Shown here piece by piece: positions 49,258 through 57,659 of a DNA stretch of 57,659 bases. Under the pieces are notes generated by a model. The model did not search any database, was not told where the DNA came from, and saw nothing but the letters and a program-made list of their open reading frames with translations. Within the stretch, counting starts at the first letter, position 1; every line of letters starts with the position of its first letter. Source of the DNA: Hyphomicrobiales bacterium (GTDB taxonomy: Bacteria; Pseudomonadota; Alphaproteobacteria; Rhizobiales; Devosiaceae); NCBI GenBank assembly GCA_900470445.1, contig UCAU01000053.1, positions 1-57,659 of the forward strand, given 5' to 3'. A program made the translations under genes and the position numbers.

Positions 49258-49355
49258 CTTTGCTGCACGTAATTTGCCTTGCCCGGTTCGGGCGAAACGC
49301 CATAATTCGGGGCGGGTCCAAAAGGGCTCGCCCCATTGCATATCCAGAGGCCATG

Positions 49356-49856
49356 ATGACCAAACTCGCTGCCGCACTTGCTCTTGCCGCCATTGTGATG
49401 CTGCCCCATGCAGCCATGGCGCAATCAGTGCGGCTCCTGGGCGAGCACCGGGCCTGGTCGAGCTATGCCGCCAATGACAGCGCGGGCGCGGTGTGCTTTG
49501 CCATGACCAAGCCGACCAGCGTGCAGCCCGAGCCCGATGGCTATACCCAGAGCTATCTCTACATCACCAACCGGCCGGGCGAGAATGTCGCCAATGAATT
49601 CAACCTGGTTGCCGGCTTTGCCTTTCAGCCCGACAGCATGGCCACGGTGACCGTCAGCGGGCAGAGCTTTAATCTCTTCACCCAGAACGACGCCGCCTGG
49701 CTCGACGATGCCGCCCAATCGGGGGCGCTCGCCAGCGCCATCCGCGCGGGTTCGAGCCTGACCGTGGAAGGCACCAGCGCTGCCGGCATCAAAGTGGTGC
49801 AGACCTTTTCGCTGTCCGGCGCGACCGCCGCCTCGCAATCGGCGAGCAGCTGCTAA
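49356..49856 (+). CDS. IalB-like exported protein, copy 2
   Basis: 166 aa. The signal peptide KLAAALALAAIVMLPHAAMA precedes QSVRLLGEHRAWSSY. The mature part is related to copy 1: both have W-x-x-W/Y near the start, VCFAMTKPT against ICYVSATPQ, and the end T-F/Y-SLSGATAA. A tandem duplication is likely but the copies have diverged widely. The start is ATG 49356 with AGAGG 5 bases before; 49353 is also possible. Confidence 0.82.
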   Translation: MTKLAAALALAAIVMLPHAAMAQSVRLLGEHRAWSSYAANDSAGAVCFAMTKPTSVQPEPDGYTQSYLYITNRPGENVANEFNLVAGFAFQPDSMATVTVSGQSFNLFTQNDAAWLDDAAQSGALASAIRAGSSLTVEGTSAAGIKVVQTFSLSGATAASQSASSC

Positions 49857-49868
49857 GTTTAGAAATAC

Positions 49869-49957
49869 CACGGTGTCATTCCCGCGAAAGCGGGAACCTC
49901 CGTTACCGGGCTCTCCAAGCAAACAGGGGTTCCCGCTTTCGCGGGAATGACACTGTG
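49869..49957. repeat. Palindromic intergenic repeat, copy 1
   Basis: 30-base arms (starting CACGGTGTCATTCCCGCG) match their inverted partner at 29 of 30 positions around a 29-base centre. A closely related element follows at 51768. These sequences are found in multiple copies in many proteobacterial genomes and here lie between IalB copy 2 and rlmN. Confidence 0.85.
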
Positions 49958-50090
49958 AGAAATGACGGCATAGCACTCGTGCTCCAAGCCCTGCGCTTGG
50001 AACAATGCCGCTTCCCCGCCCCGTGACTTTGCCTAAAGCTGTCCTATATGCTATTGGCCCGCGCTTCCGTCACGTCTGGACCCCTTTGCC

Positions 50091-51299
50091 ATGAGCATCG
50101 CGCTTAATCTCGATCACTCGTCTGCTATCCGCCCTGCTGCGGCGAGCCGGCCGTCGCTGATCGGTCTGAGCAAGCTGCAGCTCGCCGAGGCGCTGACCAC
50201 TGCGGGGATCGCCGCCGATAAGGAAGCCCGTATGCGGGCCAGCCAGTTGTGGAACTGGCTCTATGTCAATGGCGTCACCGATTTCGAGCGCATGACCAAT
50301 GTGGCCAAGCCCGTGCGCCAGAAGCTGGCCGATACCTTTATCCTCGATCGTCCCGAGATCGCTTCCGAGCAGGTCTCCTCCGACGGCACCCGCAAATGGC
50401 TGTTCCGCTTCCGCGATCCGGCCAATCCGAACTATCCTCCGGTCGAAATCGAAACCGTCTATATCCCCGAGGAAGATCGCGGGACACTTTGTGTCTCGTC
50501 CCAGGTGGGCTGCACGCTGACCTGTACTTTTTGCCATACGGGAACCCAAAAACTCGTTCGCAACCTGACCGCCGGCGAAATTCTGGGCCAGATCCTGATG
50601 GCCCGCGAGCGCCTGGGCGATTTCCCCGGTGGCGTGCGCCCGGATGATGGGGGCCTCGTCCCCGGTGGGGAAAGCCGCGCCATCACCAATATCGTGATGA
50701 TGGGCATGGGCGAGCCGCTCTACAATTTCGACAATGTGAAGCAGGCGCTGCTGATCGCCTCGGCCGGCGACGGCATGAGCCTGTCCAAGCGCCGTATCAC
50801 GCTGTCTACGTCGGGCGTTGTGCCCTTTATCGAGCCGACCGGCCGCGAGATCGATGTCATGCTGGCCATCTCCCTGCATGCGGTGAATGACGATCTGCGC
50901 GACGTGCTGGTGCCGATCAACAAGAAATGGAAGATCGCCGAACTGCTCGACGCCTGCCGCAATTATCCGGGCCTCAGCAACGCCCGCCGCATCACGTTCG
51001 AATATGTGATGCTGGACGGCATTAATGATAGCGACGCCGATGCGCGCGAACTGGTGCGGCTGCTGGCTGGAATCCCCGCCAAGATCAATCTCATCCCGTT
51101 CAATCCCTGGCCGGGCACCAATTACGGCTGCTCCCCCTCGAGCCGCATCGAGCGCTTTGCCGATATCGTCAACAAGGCCGGCTATGCCAGTCCCGTCCGC
51201 ACCCCGCGCGGCCGCGACATCTTCGCCGCCTGCGGCCAGCTCAAGAGCGAAAGCGAACGCCTGAGCAAGAAAGACCGCGACGCGCTGGCGGGCGTCTAA
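50091..51299 (+). CDS. rlmN: Dual-specificity rRNA/tRNA methyltransferase RlmN
   Basis: 402 aa radical-SAM enzyme that makes m2A at A2503 of 23S rRNA and A37 of some tRNAs. The 4Fe-4S cysteines are C141, C145 and C148 (CTLTCTFC). The catalytic cysteines correspond to C134 (GTLCVSS) and C381 (FAACGQL). Length is typical of alphaproteobacteria. It is followed by a GNAT gene after 3 bases. Confidence 0.95.
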   Translation: MSIALNLDHSSAIRPAAASRPSLIGLSKLQLAEALTTAGIAADKEARMRASQLWNWLYVNGVTDFERMTNVAKPVRQKLADTFILDRPEIASEQVSSDGTRKWLFRFRDPANPNYPPVEIETVYIPEEDRGTLCVSSQVGCTLTCTFCHTGTQKLVRNLTAGEILGQILMARERLGDFPGGVRPDDGGLVPGGESRAITNIVMMGMGEPLYNFDNVKQALLIASAGDGMSLSKRRITLSTSGVVPFIEPTGREIDVMLAISLHAVNDDLRDVLVPINKKWKIAELLDACRNYPGLSNARRITFEYVMLDGINDSDADARELVRLLAGIPAKINLIPFNPWPGTNYGCSPSSRIERFADIVNKAGYASPVRTPRGRDIFAACGQLKSESERLSKKDRDALAGV

Positions 51300-51302
51300 C
51301 CC

Positions 51303-51722
51303 ATGAGCATCGTCTGTCGCCGGATAACGGCCCCAGACGCGTCCCTCCTCACCAACATCGCCGCCGATGTGTTCGATGAACCCGTGCAGTCAGACCGGTT
51401 GGCGGCCTATCTCGCCGCGCCGGGGCATCTGATGGTGCTGGCTTTTGATGGCGATCTGGTCGTCGGGCAATGCACGGGCGTGGTCCATTACCACCCGGAC
51501 AAGGTTACCGAGCTTTATGTCGATGAAGTGGGAACGAGCAGCGCCTATCTGCGGCAGGGCATTGCGACTGCCATGTTGACCGAACTGTTCGTCTGGGCGC
51601 GGGAGCTGGGGTGCAAGGAAGCCTGGCTGGGCACCGAACTCGACAATGAGGCAGCCAATGGCCTCTATCGCCGCTTTGGTGGGGCTGAGGACACGATCAA
51701 ATATTACGAGTTCAAGCTCTGA
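51303..51722 (+). CDS. GNAT family N-acetyltransferase, AAC(3)-I-like
   Basis: 139 aa. The acetyl-CoA site is YVDEVGTSSAYLRQGIATAML, in parts, at about 74-94. The helix LFVWARELGCKEAWLGTELDNEAANGLYRRFGG (parts) and the end resemble the aminoglycoside AAC(3)-I subgroup. Chromosomal members of this subgroup usually act on unknown substrates. The gene starts 3 bases after rlmN, so it shares its transcript. Confidence 0.82.
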   Translation: MSIVCRRITAPDASLLTNIAADVFDEPVQSDRLAAYLAAPGHLMVLAFDGDLVVGQCTGVVHYHPDKVTELYVDEVGTSSAYLRQGIATAMLTELFVWARELGCKEAWLGTELDNEAANGLYRRFGGAEDTIKYYEFKL

Positions 51723-51767
51723 ACTTTTGCCGTCCAGACGTCGCCAATCCGCTCAATGTCCCAATTC

Positions 51768-51857
51768 CACAGTGTCATCCCCGCGAAAGCGGGGACCTCC
51801 GTTTGCGGTGGCCAAAGGGAAACAGAGGTTCCCGCTTTCGCGGGAATGACATCGTGG
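51768..51857. repeat. Palindromic intergenic repeat, copy 2
   Basis: The same element as at 49869: CACAGTGTCATCCCCGCG on the left, inverted on the right with a few changes. It lies between the GNAT gene and rlmJ, 1.9 kb from copy 1, in the same orientation-independent palindrome. Confidence 0.85.
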
Positions 51858-51911
51858 GTGGTGAATGACACCGAGGTTTTGATGGTATCGGAGCATGGGT
51901 GAGGGGGCTTC

Positions 51912-52760
51912 TTACTCCCCCGTCACCCAGTCAATCTTGAACCCACCACGACCTTCCTCGGCCAACAATGCCGACAGGGGCGGCAGCAGCGTCTTCATTT
52001 CCTGTTCCAGCGCATAGGGTGGATTGACCACGATCATGCCGGTACCAAACAGCCGTGCCGGCGTGGACTGCGCGCGGATGGTCAGTTCGATGCGCAGGAT
52101 TTTGGGAATGCCAGTGGCTTTGAGGTCGGCCACGAAACTTTCGACCTCTGATGGCTCCTTGATTGGATACCAGAAGGCAAAAATTCCCCCGGGCCAGCGG
52201 CGGTGGCCTTTGACGAGGCCTGCGACCATGCGGGAAAATTCGCCCTTTTCCTCGAAGGGCGGGTCGATCAGGACGAGGCCACGCTTTTCCTTGGGCGGCA
52301 GATGGGTGCCCAGGGCGGCCCAGCCGTCGAGATGGGTGACGCGGGTCTGGAAATCGCCGGCAAAGTTTTCGTGTAGCGCCTCGGCATCGGCGGGGTGCAG
52401 TTCGAACGCAAAAAGCCGGTCCTGCTCGCGCAGCAGGGAACGGGTGATCAGGGGCGAGCCGGGATAAAAGCGCAATTGCCCGTCGGGATTCTGGGCTTTG
52501 ACACTGTCGAGATAGGGTCTTGCCAGCTCCGCCGCTGCGGGGGGCAGGCCGGTTTGCACCAGGCGCGCAATGCCCGCGAGCCATTCCCCGGTGCGCTCGG
52601 CCTGATCGCCTGCCAGATCATAGAGCCCGACCCCCGCATGGGTATCGAGCACGCGGAAGGCGGCCGGCTTGCGTTTGAGATAGTCGAGAATGCGGACCAG
52701 GATCAGGTGTTTGACCACATCGGCAAAATTGCCGGCATGAAAGGCGTGGCGGTAATTCAT
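51912..52760 (-). CDS. rlmJ: 23S rRNA (adenine-2030-N6)-methyltransferase RlmJ
   Basis: 282 aa. The opening NYRHAFHAGNFADVVKHL is the RlmJ signature. The SAM loop is followed by the N6-methyltransferase motif DPPF (in LIDPPFEEKGEFSRM). The enzyme modifies A2030 in 23S rRNA. The ATG at 52760 is 20 bases from the LysE gene, same strand. Confidence 0.93.
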   Translation of the reverse strand: MNYRHAFHAGNFADVVKHLILVRILDYLKRKPAAFRVLDTHAGVGLYDLAGDQAERTGEWLAGIARLVQTGLPPAAAELARPYLDSVKAQNPDGQLRFYPGSPLITRSLLREQDRLFAFELHPADAEALHENFAGDFQTRVTHLDGWAALGTHLPPKEKRGLVLIDPPFEEKGEFSRMVAGLVKGHRRWPGGIFAFWYPIKEPSEVESFVADLKATGIPKILRIELTIRAQSTPARLFGTGMIVVNPPYALEQEMKTLLPPLSALLAEEGRGGFKIDWVTGE

Positions 52761-52779
52761 TGGAGTGCGATCGCCTTGG

Positions 52780-53427
52780 CTAGTGGCGGGCTTGTGCGGT
52801 GAGGATGGTCACGGCGAAAGTGGTGAAGATCGCCGCAAAGCTCCAGTTGAGGGCGCGTTCCACCCATTTGCTGTGGCGGAAGGCGGCGGCCAGCCAGTCG
52901 GCGGCGAACACCGTCGCGACGCCCAGCGGGATGGAGAGCAGCACGAATTCGGCGCCGAGAAAGAACAGTTTGCCGGTGGCCGAGGGATCATGCGCATCGA
53001 CGAACTGGGGCAGGAAGGTCACGAAGAACAGCACGACCTTGGGATTGAGCAGGTTAATCCCAATGCCGGTGGCAAAGCTCTGGCCCACACTGGGCTTGCG
53101 CTTGGCGGCCTCGGCAATGCGCAGGCCCCCGCCATGCACCACGGCCTGATAGGCCAGCCACAGCAAATAGAGTGCGCCGACGATCTTGAGCCCGAGGAAC
53201 AGGGGCGGCGCGGCGATGATCAGCACGGAAATGCCCAAGGCAACCAGCGTGGTATGCACCATGATCCCCGCCATGGCGCCGGCCATGCAGGCCAGGCCAT
53301 GTGCGCGGCCATAATTGATCGCCCGGCTGAGCTGCAGCGCCATGTCCGGCCCCGGCGTGATGGCCAGAATCACAGTCGCCAGCGCAAAGGCCAGGATGAC
53401 GGGAAGATCGGGAACGAAGCCGGGCAT
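52780..53427 (-). CDS. LysE/RhtB-family amino-acid exporter
   Basis: 215 aa inner-membrane protein with six hydrophobic segments. The family motif ATVILAITPGPDMALQLSRAI is near residues 17-37. The substrate is not known. The Lrp-type regulator is 72 bases upstream on the same strand, so the pair may form an amino-acid responsive unit. Confidence 0.9.
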   Translation of the reverse strand: MPGFVPDLPVILAFALATVILAITPGPDMALQLSRAINYGRAHGLACMAGAMAGIMVHTTLVALGISVLIIAAPPLFLGLKIVGALYLLWLAYQAVVHGGGLRIAEAAKRKPSVGQSFATGIGINLLNPKVVLFFVTFLPQFVDAHDPSATGKLFFLGAEFVLLSIPLGVATVFAADWLAAAFRHSKWVERALNWSFAAIFTTFAVTILTAQARH

Positions 53428-53498
53428 GGTGCTTTCCGCGTGTTGAATATTCTAGCCATAGCCCGCCGGGCGTGGCGAAGCGAGCCTTCCAGCATGCG

Positions 53499-53966
53499 TC
53501 ATGCCAGTGGCAGTTCATAACTCCGCTTGATGGTTTCCATGGGCACGTCGGTCTTGACGCTTTGCACGCTGGGGATGCGCATCAGATAGTCGGACTGAAA
53601 GCGCCAATAGGCGTGCAGGTCCGCCGTGACGATGCGCATGATGGCGTCGCATTCCCCGGTCGTCAGGTAGCACTCAACCACTTCGGGATAGCTTCGCACC
53701 GTTTCGGCGAATTGGTGCGTGGTCTGGGCGTCCTGGGTCTTGAACCAGATGCGGGCGAAGACAGTCAGACCCAGGCCGATGGCAGGACCGTTGAGCAGGG
53801 CGGTATATTGGTCGATGACGCCCCGGTCTTCCAGCAGTTTGACGCGGCGCAGGCAGGGCGAGGGCGACAGGCCCACTTCATTGGCCAGCTCGACATTGGA
53901 CATGCGGGCATTGCGCTGCAATGCTCTGAGGATACGGCGATCGATGGCGTCGAGCGTTTCTGGCAT
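53499..53966 (-). CDS. Lrp/AsnC-family transcriptional regulator
   Basis: 155 aa. The N-terminal HTH ([38 protein letters not shown], read in parts) is followed by the RAM ligand-binding domain ([18 protein letters not shown]). It precedes the LysE exporter on the same strand and is divergent from argG across a 125-base gap, which may hold its operators. The regulon is unknown. Confidence 0.93.
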   Translation of the reverse strand: MPETLDAIDRRILRALQRNARMSNVELANEVGLSPSPCLRRVKLLEDRGVIDQYTALLNGPAIGLGLTVFARIWFKTQDAQTTHQFAETVRSYPEVVECYLTTGECDAIMRIVTADLHAYWRFQSDYLMRIPSVQSVKTDVPMETIKRSYELPLA

Positions 53967-54091
53967 GTCGTGCGCTGTTTCAATTATATCGTGGCATAAT
54001 ATGCCGCAAACTGCGCCAAACTTGCGATGATCGCAAGGATATTGCGCGGAAGGCGATCTATTGTGTCGCTATCATACCGGAGCGGAATTTC

Positions 54092-55315
54092 ATGGCAAAA
54101 GACATCAAGAAGGTCGTGCTGGCCTATTCGGGCGGGCTCGATACCTCGATCATCCTCAAATGGCTGCAGGAGACCTATAGTTGCGAGGTGGTGACCTTCA
54201 CCGCCGATCTGGGCCAGGGCGAAGAGCTCGAGCCGGCGCGCAAGAAGGCCGAGCTGATGGGGATCAAGGAAATCCACATCGAGGATCTGCGCGAGGAATT
54301 CGTGCGGGATTTCGTGTTTCCGATGTTCCGCGCCAATACGGTCTATGAGGGCCAGTATCTGCTGGGCACTTCCATCGCCCGGCCGCTGATTGCCAAGCGC
54401 TTGGTGCAGATCGCCCAGGAAAGCGGCGCCGACGCCATTTCCCATGGCGCCACCGGCAAGGGCAATGATCAGGTGCGGTTCGAACTGACTGCCAATGCGC
54501 TCGACCCCTCGATCAAGGTCATCGCGCCCTGGCGCGAATGGGATTTGCAGAGCCGCACGGCGCTGCTCAATTATGCCGAAAAGAACCAGATTCCGATCGC
54601 CAAGGACAAGCGCGGCGAGGCCCCGTTCTCGGTCGACGCCAATCTGCTGCATACCTCGTCCGAAGGCATGGTGCTGGAAGATCCGGCCGTGCCCGCGCCC
54701 GATTATGTCGCCCAGCGCACCGTCAATCCCGAAGACGCCCCCAACGAAGCCGAGATCATCACCATCGGCTATGAAAAGGGCGATCCGGTCTCGATCAATG
54801 GCGAAAAGCTCAGCCCAGCGAGCCTCCTCACCAAGCTCAATGAGCTGGGCGGCAAGCATGGCGTGGGTCGGCTTGATCTGGTCGAGAACCGCTTTGTCGG
54901 CATGAAATCGCGCGGACTCTACGAAACCCCCGGCGGCACGATCATGCTGGTCGCCCATCGCGGCATCGAATCCATCACGCTCGATCGTGGCGAAGCCCAT
55001 CTCAAGGATGAGCTGATGCCCAAATATGCCGAGCTGATCTATAATGGCTTCTGGTATGCGCCCGAGCGCGAAATGCTGCAGGCCCTCATCGACAAGAGCC
55101 AGGAATTCGTCACCGGCGAGGTCACCGTCAAGCTCTACAAGGGTTCGGCCAGCGTCATCGCCCGCACCTCGCCCTATTCGCTCTATTCGATGGACCTCGT
55201 CACCTTCGAGGAAGGTTCGGGCACTTATGATCATCATGATGCCGAAGGCTTCATCAAGCTCAACGGTCTGCGCCTCAAGACCTATGCGGCGCGCAACAAA
55301 AAAGCCGGCAAGTAG
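54092..55315 (+). CDS. argG: Argininosuccinate synthase
   Basis: 407 aa enzyme that joins citrulline and aspartate using ATP in arginine synthesis. The N-type PP-loop is SGGLDTS at 13-19. The typical [16 protein letters not shown] stretch lies at about 116-131. Length and start are standard. A hairpin without a clear T run follows. Confidence 0.97.
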   Translation: MAKDIKKVVLAYSGGLDTSIILKWLQETYSCEVVTFTADLGQGEELEPARKKAELMGIKEIHIEDLREEFVRDFVFPMFRANTVYEGQYLLGTSIARPLIAKRLVQIAQESGADAISHGATGKGNDQVRFELTANALDPSIKVIAPWREWDLQSRTALLNYAEKNQIPIAKDKRGEAPFSVDANLLHTSSEGMVLEDPAVPAPDYVAQRTVNPEDAPNEAEIITIGYEKGDPVSINGEKLSPASLLTKLNELGGKHGVGRLDLVENRFVGMKSRGLYETPGGTIMLVAHRGIESITLDRGEAHLKDELMPKYAELIYNGFWYAPEREMLQALIDKSQEFVTGEVTVKLYKGSASVIARTSPYSLYSMDLVTFEEGSGTYDHHDAEGFIKLNGLRLKTYAARNKKAGK

Positions 55316-55324
55316 CTGATTCTC

Positions 55325-55350
55325 CTGCCGGGATCGCACGGTCCCGGCAG
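55325..55350 (+). terminator. Terminator-like hairpin after argG
   Basis: CTGCCGGGA pairs with TCCCGGCAG across an 8-base loop, 10 bases after the argG stop. The downstream sequence is not T-rich, so it may be a Rho-dependent or weak site. Confidence 0.5.
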
Positions 55351-55400
55351 GGCCTTAATGGCTCGTTAATGGGAAATCTCTAGCTTTCCCGCCAGCATGG

Positions 55401-57575
55401 ATGCAGGTGCATCGGGCGGGGAGATATCGGCTGGTGCGAGCAGAAGACGCCGGCAGCTTGAGCGAGATGGCCGAGGCCCTGTTGCTCGATGCGGCCCTTG
55501 AAAACATTCCCTATGGTTTCTGCGTCTGGTCGCCGCAATTCCGGCTGGTGATGTGGAACAAGAACTGGCGCGATCTCTACGGCTTCCGCTTCGATCAGGT
55601 GCATCGGGGAATGAGCCTCGAAGAGGTGGTGGAATTGTCGGCCCAATTGGGCAATCACCGCGAACAGGGTGCTCAGGGCTTTTACGAGGCCTATACGGGC
55701 GAGCTCTTGGCCAATCGTGGCGGCGCCCGCTACAAAAGCCAGGAAATGGTGCATGGCGGGCGGGTGATCGAAACCGCCCATGTCTATTCCGAAGCACTGG
55801 GCTGGGTGGTGACGCATGAGGATGTCACCGACGAGATCGCCCGCACCGAAATCGTCGCCAAGCGCAAGCTGGAGCTCGAACGGCAGAACATTCGGCTCGA
55901 TGCGGCGGTCAACAATATTTCCCAGGGTCTGTGCATGTTCGATCCCAAGGGTCGCCTGGTCATCTGCAACCAGCCCTATATCAAGATCTACAACCTGCCC
56001 GAGCGCCTGCATAAGCCGGGCACCCAGCTCGAGGATATTCTGGGCCATTTGTTCGATGTGGGCATGAGCTCTTCGGGCACGCGCGAGGAATATATCGTGT
56101 GGCGGCGCGAGGTGATCGCCCGGCGCGAATATGGCAAGACCGTGCATGAGCTCAATGGCCGGGTCATCCTGATGCAGCACCATCCGATGAAGGATGGCGG
56201 CTGGGTGTCCACCCATGAAGACATCACCGAGCAGCGCCAGACCGAGGCGCGCATCCGCCATCTGGCCCGGCACGATGCCCTGACCGACCTGCCCAACCGC
56301 ATCGAATTCCTCGAACAGATGGCCAAGACCGAGGCGGGCCTCAGCCGTGGCGAAATGGCTGCGGTGCTGTATCTGGATCTCGATCACTTCAAGGCGGTCA
56401 ATGACACTTTGGGCCATGCGGTGGGCGACGAGGTGATCAAGCAGGCTTCGGCACGGCTTTGGGGCACGACGCGGGAAACCGATCTCCTGGCCCGGCTGGG
56501 TGGTGACGAATTCGCCATCCTGATGCGGCCGGTCGAAAGTGCGAGCGACGCGGCGCGGGTGGCCGACCGCATCATCAAGGCGATTTCGGCGCCGATGAAC
56601 ATTGCCGGTCAGCAGATCGAGATCGGCGTCAGCATCGGCATTGCGCTGGGGCCTGGCGATGGCATCAAGACCGATACCTTGGTCAAGAATGCCGATCTGG
56701 CGCTCTACAAGGCCAAGAGCGAAGGCCGCTCGACTTATCACTTCTTTGAAGCCGGCATGGATGCCGAGCTGCAGCAGCGCCGCACCATCGAGGCGGGGTT
56801 GCGGCTGGCTTTGCAGCGCCAGGAATTGCGCCTGGTCTATCAGCCTTTGCTCGGCCTCAAGGAAAACCGCGTCACCTGTGTCGAGGCGTTGTTGCGCTGG
56901 GACCATGACGATCGCACGGTCTCGCCGGTGGAATTCATCCCCATTGCCGAGGAAACCGGGCTGATCGTGCCGATCGGCGAATGGGTGCTGCGCGAGGCCT
57001 GCAAGACGGCCGCCACCTGGCCGGGCGAAATCCGCGTGGCGGTCAATCTGTCGCCCGTGCAGTTCAAGAGCCGCGATCTGGTGGGCCTGGTCAAATCCGC
57101 GCTCAGCGATGCGCGCCTGCCCGCCACCCGGCTGGAACTTGAAATCACCGAAAGCCTGCTGCTGGCCGAAAGCGACAGCGTGCTCAAGGCGCTGCACGAT
57201 CTGCGCGCCATGGGCGTGCGCATTTCCATGGATGATTTCGGCACCGGCTATTCCTCGCTGTCCTATCTGCGCAGCTTCCCCTTCGACAAGATCAAGATCG
57301 ACCGCTCCTTCATGGCTGATCTCACCAGCCGCCAGGATAGCCAGGCCATTATCCGGGCGGTGATCGGGCTGGGCCAATCGCTGGGCATGTCCACCACCGC
57401 CGAGGGCGTCGAGACCGAAGAACAGCTCGCCATGGTGCGGGCGCAAGGCTGCTCGGAAGTGCAGGGCTTTTTGTTTTCGCCACCCCTGCCGCCGACCGCC
57501 CTCTCCAGCCTGTTGCAGCGCGAAGCGGCGCAGGCGGAGGCCGAAGTGCGGGCTGAGCGGAAAAAGGCGTCTTAG
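55401..57575 (+). CDS. PAS-PAS-GGDEF-EAL cyclic-di-GMP signalling protein
   Basis: 724 aa. Two PAS-like domains cover about 30-145 (ENIPYGFCVWSPQFRLVMWN) and 165-285 (NNISQGLCMFDPKGRL), each followed by a short linker. The GGDEF motif is intact at 367-371 and the EAL motif at 495-497 (EALLRW), with the EAL metal and catalytic motifs (DDFGTGYSSL, EGVETEEQ) present. It could be both a diguanylate cyclase and a phosphodiesterase. There are no membrane segments, so it is probably cytoplasmic. A GTG at 55434 with GGGGAG upstream is a competing start. Confidence 0.93.
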   Translation: MQVHRAGRYRLVRAEDAGSLSEMAEALLLDAALENIPYGFCVWSPQFRLVMWNKNWRDLYGFRFDQVHRGMSLEEVVELSAQLGNHREQGAQGFYEAYTGELLANRGGARYKSQEMVHGGRVIETAHVYSEALGWVVTHEDVTDEIARTEIVAKRKLELERQNIRLDAAVNNISQGLCMFDPKGRLVICNQPYIKIYNLPERLHKPGTQLEDILGHLFDVGMSSSGTREEYIVWRREVIARREYGKTVHELNGRVILMQHHPMKDGGWVSTHEDITEQRQTEARIRHLARHDALTDLPNRIEFLEQMAKTEAGLSRGEMAAVLYLDLDHFKAVNDTLGHAVGDEVIKQASARLWGTTRETDLLARLGGDEFAILMRPVESASDAARVADRIIKAISAPMNIAGQQIEIGVSIGIALGPGDGIKTDTLVKNADLALYKAKSEGRSTYHFFEAGMDAELQQRRTIEAGLRLALQRQELRLVYQPLLGLKENRVTCVEALLRWDHDDRTVSPVEFIPIAEETGLIVPIGEWVLREACKTAATWPGEIRVAVNLSPVQFKSRDLVGLVKSALSDARLPATRLELEITESLLLAESDSVLKALHDLRAMGVRISMDDFGTGYSSLSYLRSFPFDKIKIDRSFMADLTSRQDSQAIIRAVIGLGQSLGMSTTAEGVETEEQLAMVRAQGCSEVQGFLFSPPLPPTALSSLLQREAAQAEAEVRAERKKAS

Positions 57576-57659
57576 ATTTTCCGACAAGCATTAGGCTGAA
57601 TCGACATCAGGATTTCTGATAAGGCGGGGAGCCGCGATGCATCCCCTCCCCCTTGAGGG
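57576..57659. other. End of window, no feature recognised
   Basis: 84 bases after the GGDEF-EAL stop with no gene, strong hairpin or motif that I can identify. Confidence 0.5.

Noticed and set aside
55380..57587. A 735-codon minus-strand open frame over the PAS-GGDEF-EAL gene
   Set aside because: Exact antisense to a gene with intact GGDEF and EAL motifs.

Overview
The window reads as one GC-rich chromosomal segment of an alphaproteobacterium, most likely Hyphomicrobiales and probably Devosia-like. The genus is inferred from gene order and protein style only. Nearly all of it is core metabolism and information processing, tightly packed, with many 1-4 base overlaps between consecutive genes. 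No tRNA or rRNA gene, CRISPR array, insertion sequence or prophage was recognised.

Left part (1-24 kb): hslV-GNAT-hslU, XRE/Smr/Tim44-like genes, fxsA, secB, then dnaQ-coaE-aroE-maf on the minus strand. A 440-base gene-free gap (8245-8684) separates maf from divergent hemE. It carries DnaA-box-like sites, an exact CtrA full site, nine GANTC (CcrM) sites and an AT-rich pocket, and is the best candidate for the chromosome replication origin. Next come hemJ, rho, mnmE, mnmG, rsmG, parA and parB. Seven near-identical parS-like palindromes (core TTCACGTGAA) lie between 10.2 and 23.7 kb. Then holA-lptE-leuS, a YggS-type protein, a CenR-like response regulator, a cyclic-nucleotide-binding-domain protein and exonuclease III. 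This is an origin and segregation neighbourhood.

Middle part (24-44 kb): rplS, trmD-rimM, leuC, an ATP-grasp gene with a truncated flippase remnant upstream, purH, a heparinase-like gene, an RsmB-like methyltransferase, htpX, an SdhAF4-like gene, an ankyrin protein, the cytochrome c maturation genes ccmABCD-ccmG, acnA, and a DUF1223 gene. A 303-base gap at 44.0-44.3 kb contains two strong hairpins and may encode a minus-strand small RNA.

Right part (44-57.6 kb): DUF2794, several GNAT acetyltransferases, an ANT(2'')-like nucleotidyltransferase, a P-loop kinase, a Bax-inhibitor-1 family protein, thpR, two tandem IalB-like secreted proteins, rlmN, rlmJ, a LysE exporter with an Lrp-type regulator, argG, and a PAS-GGDEF-EAL protein. 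Three palindromic intergenic repeats mark this more accessory stretch.

The main result is the combination of candidate oriC, parS cluster and parAB. I found no clearly new multi-gene system.
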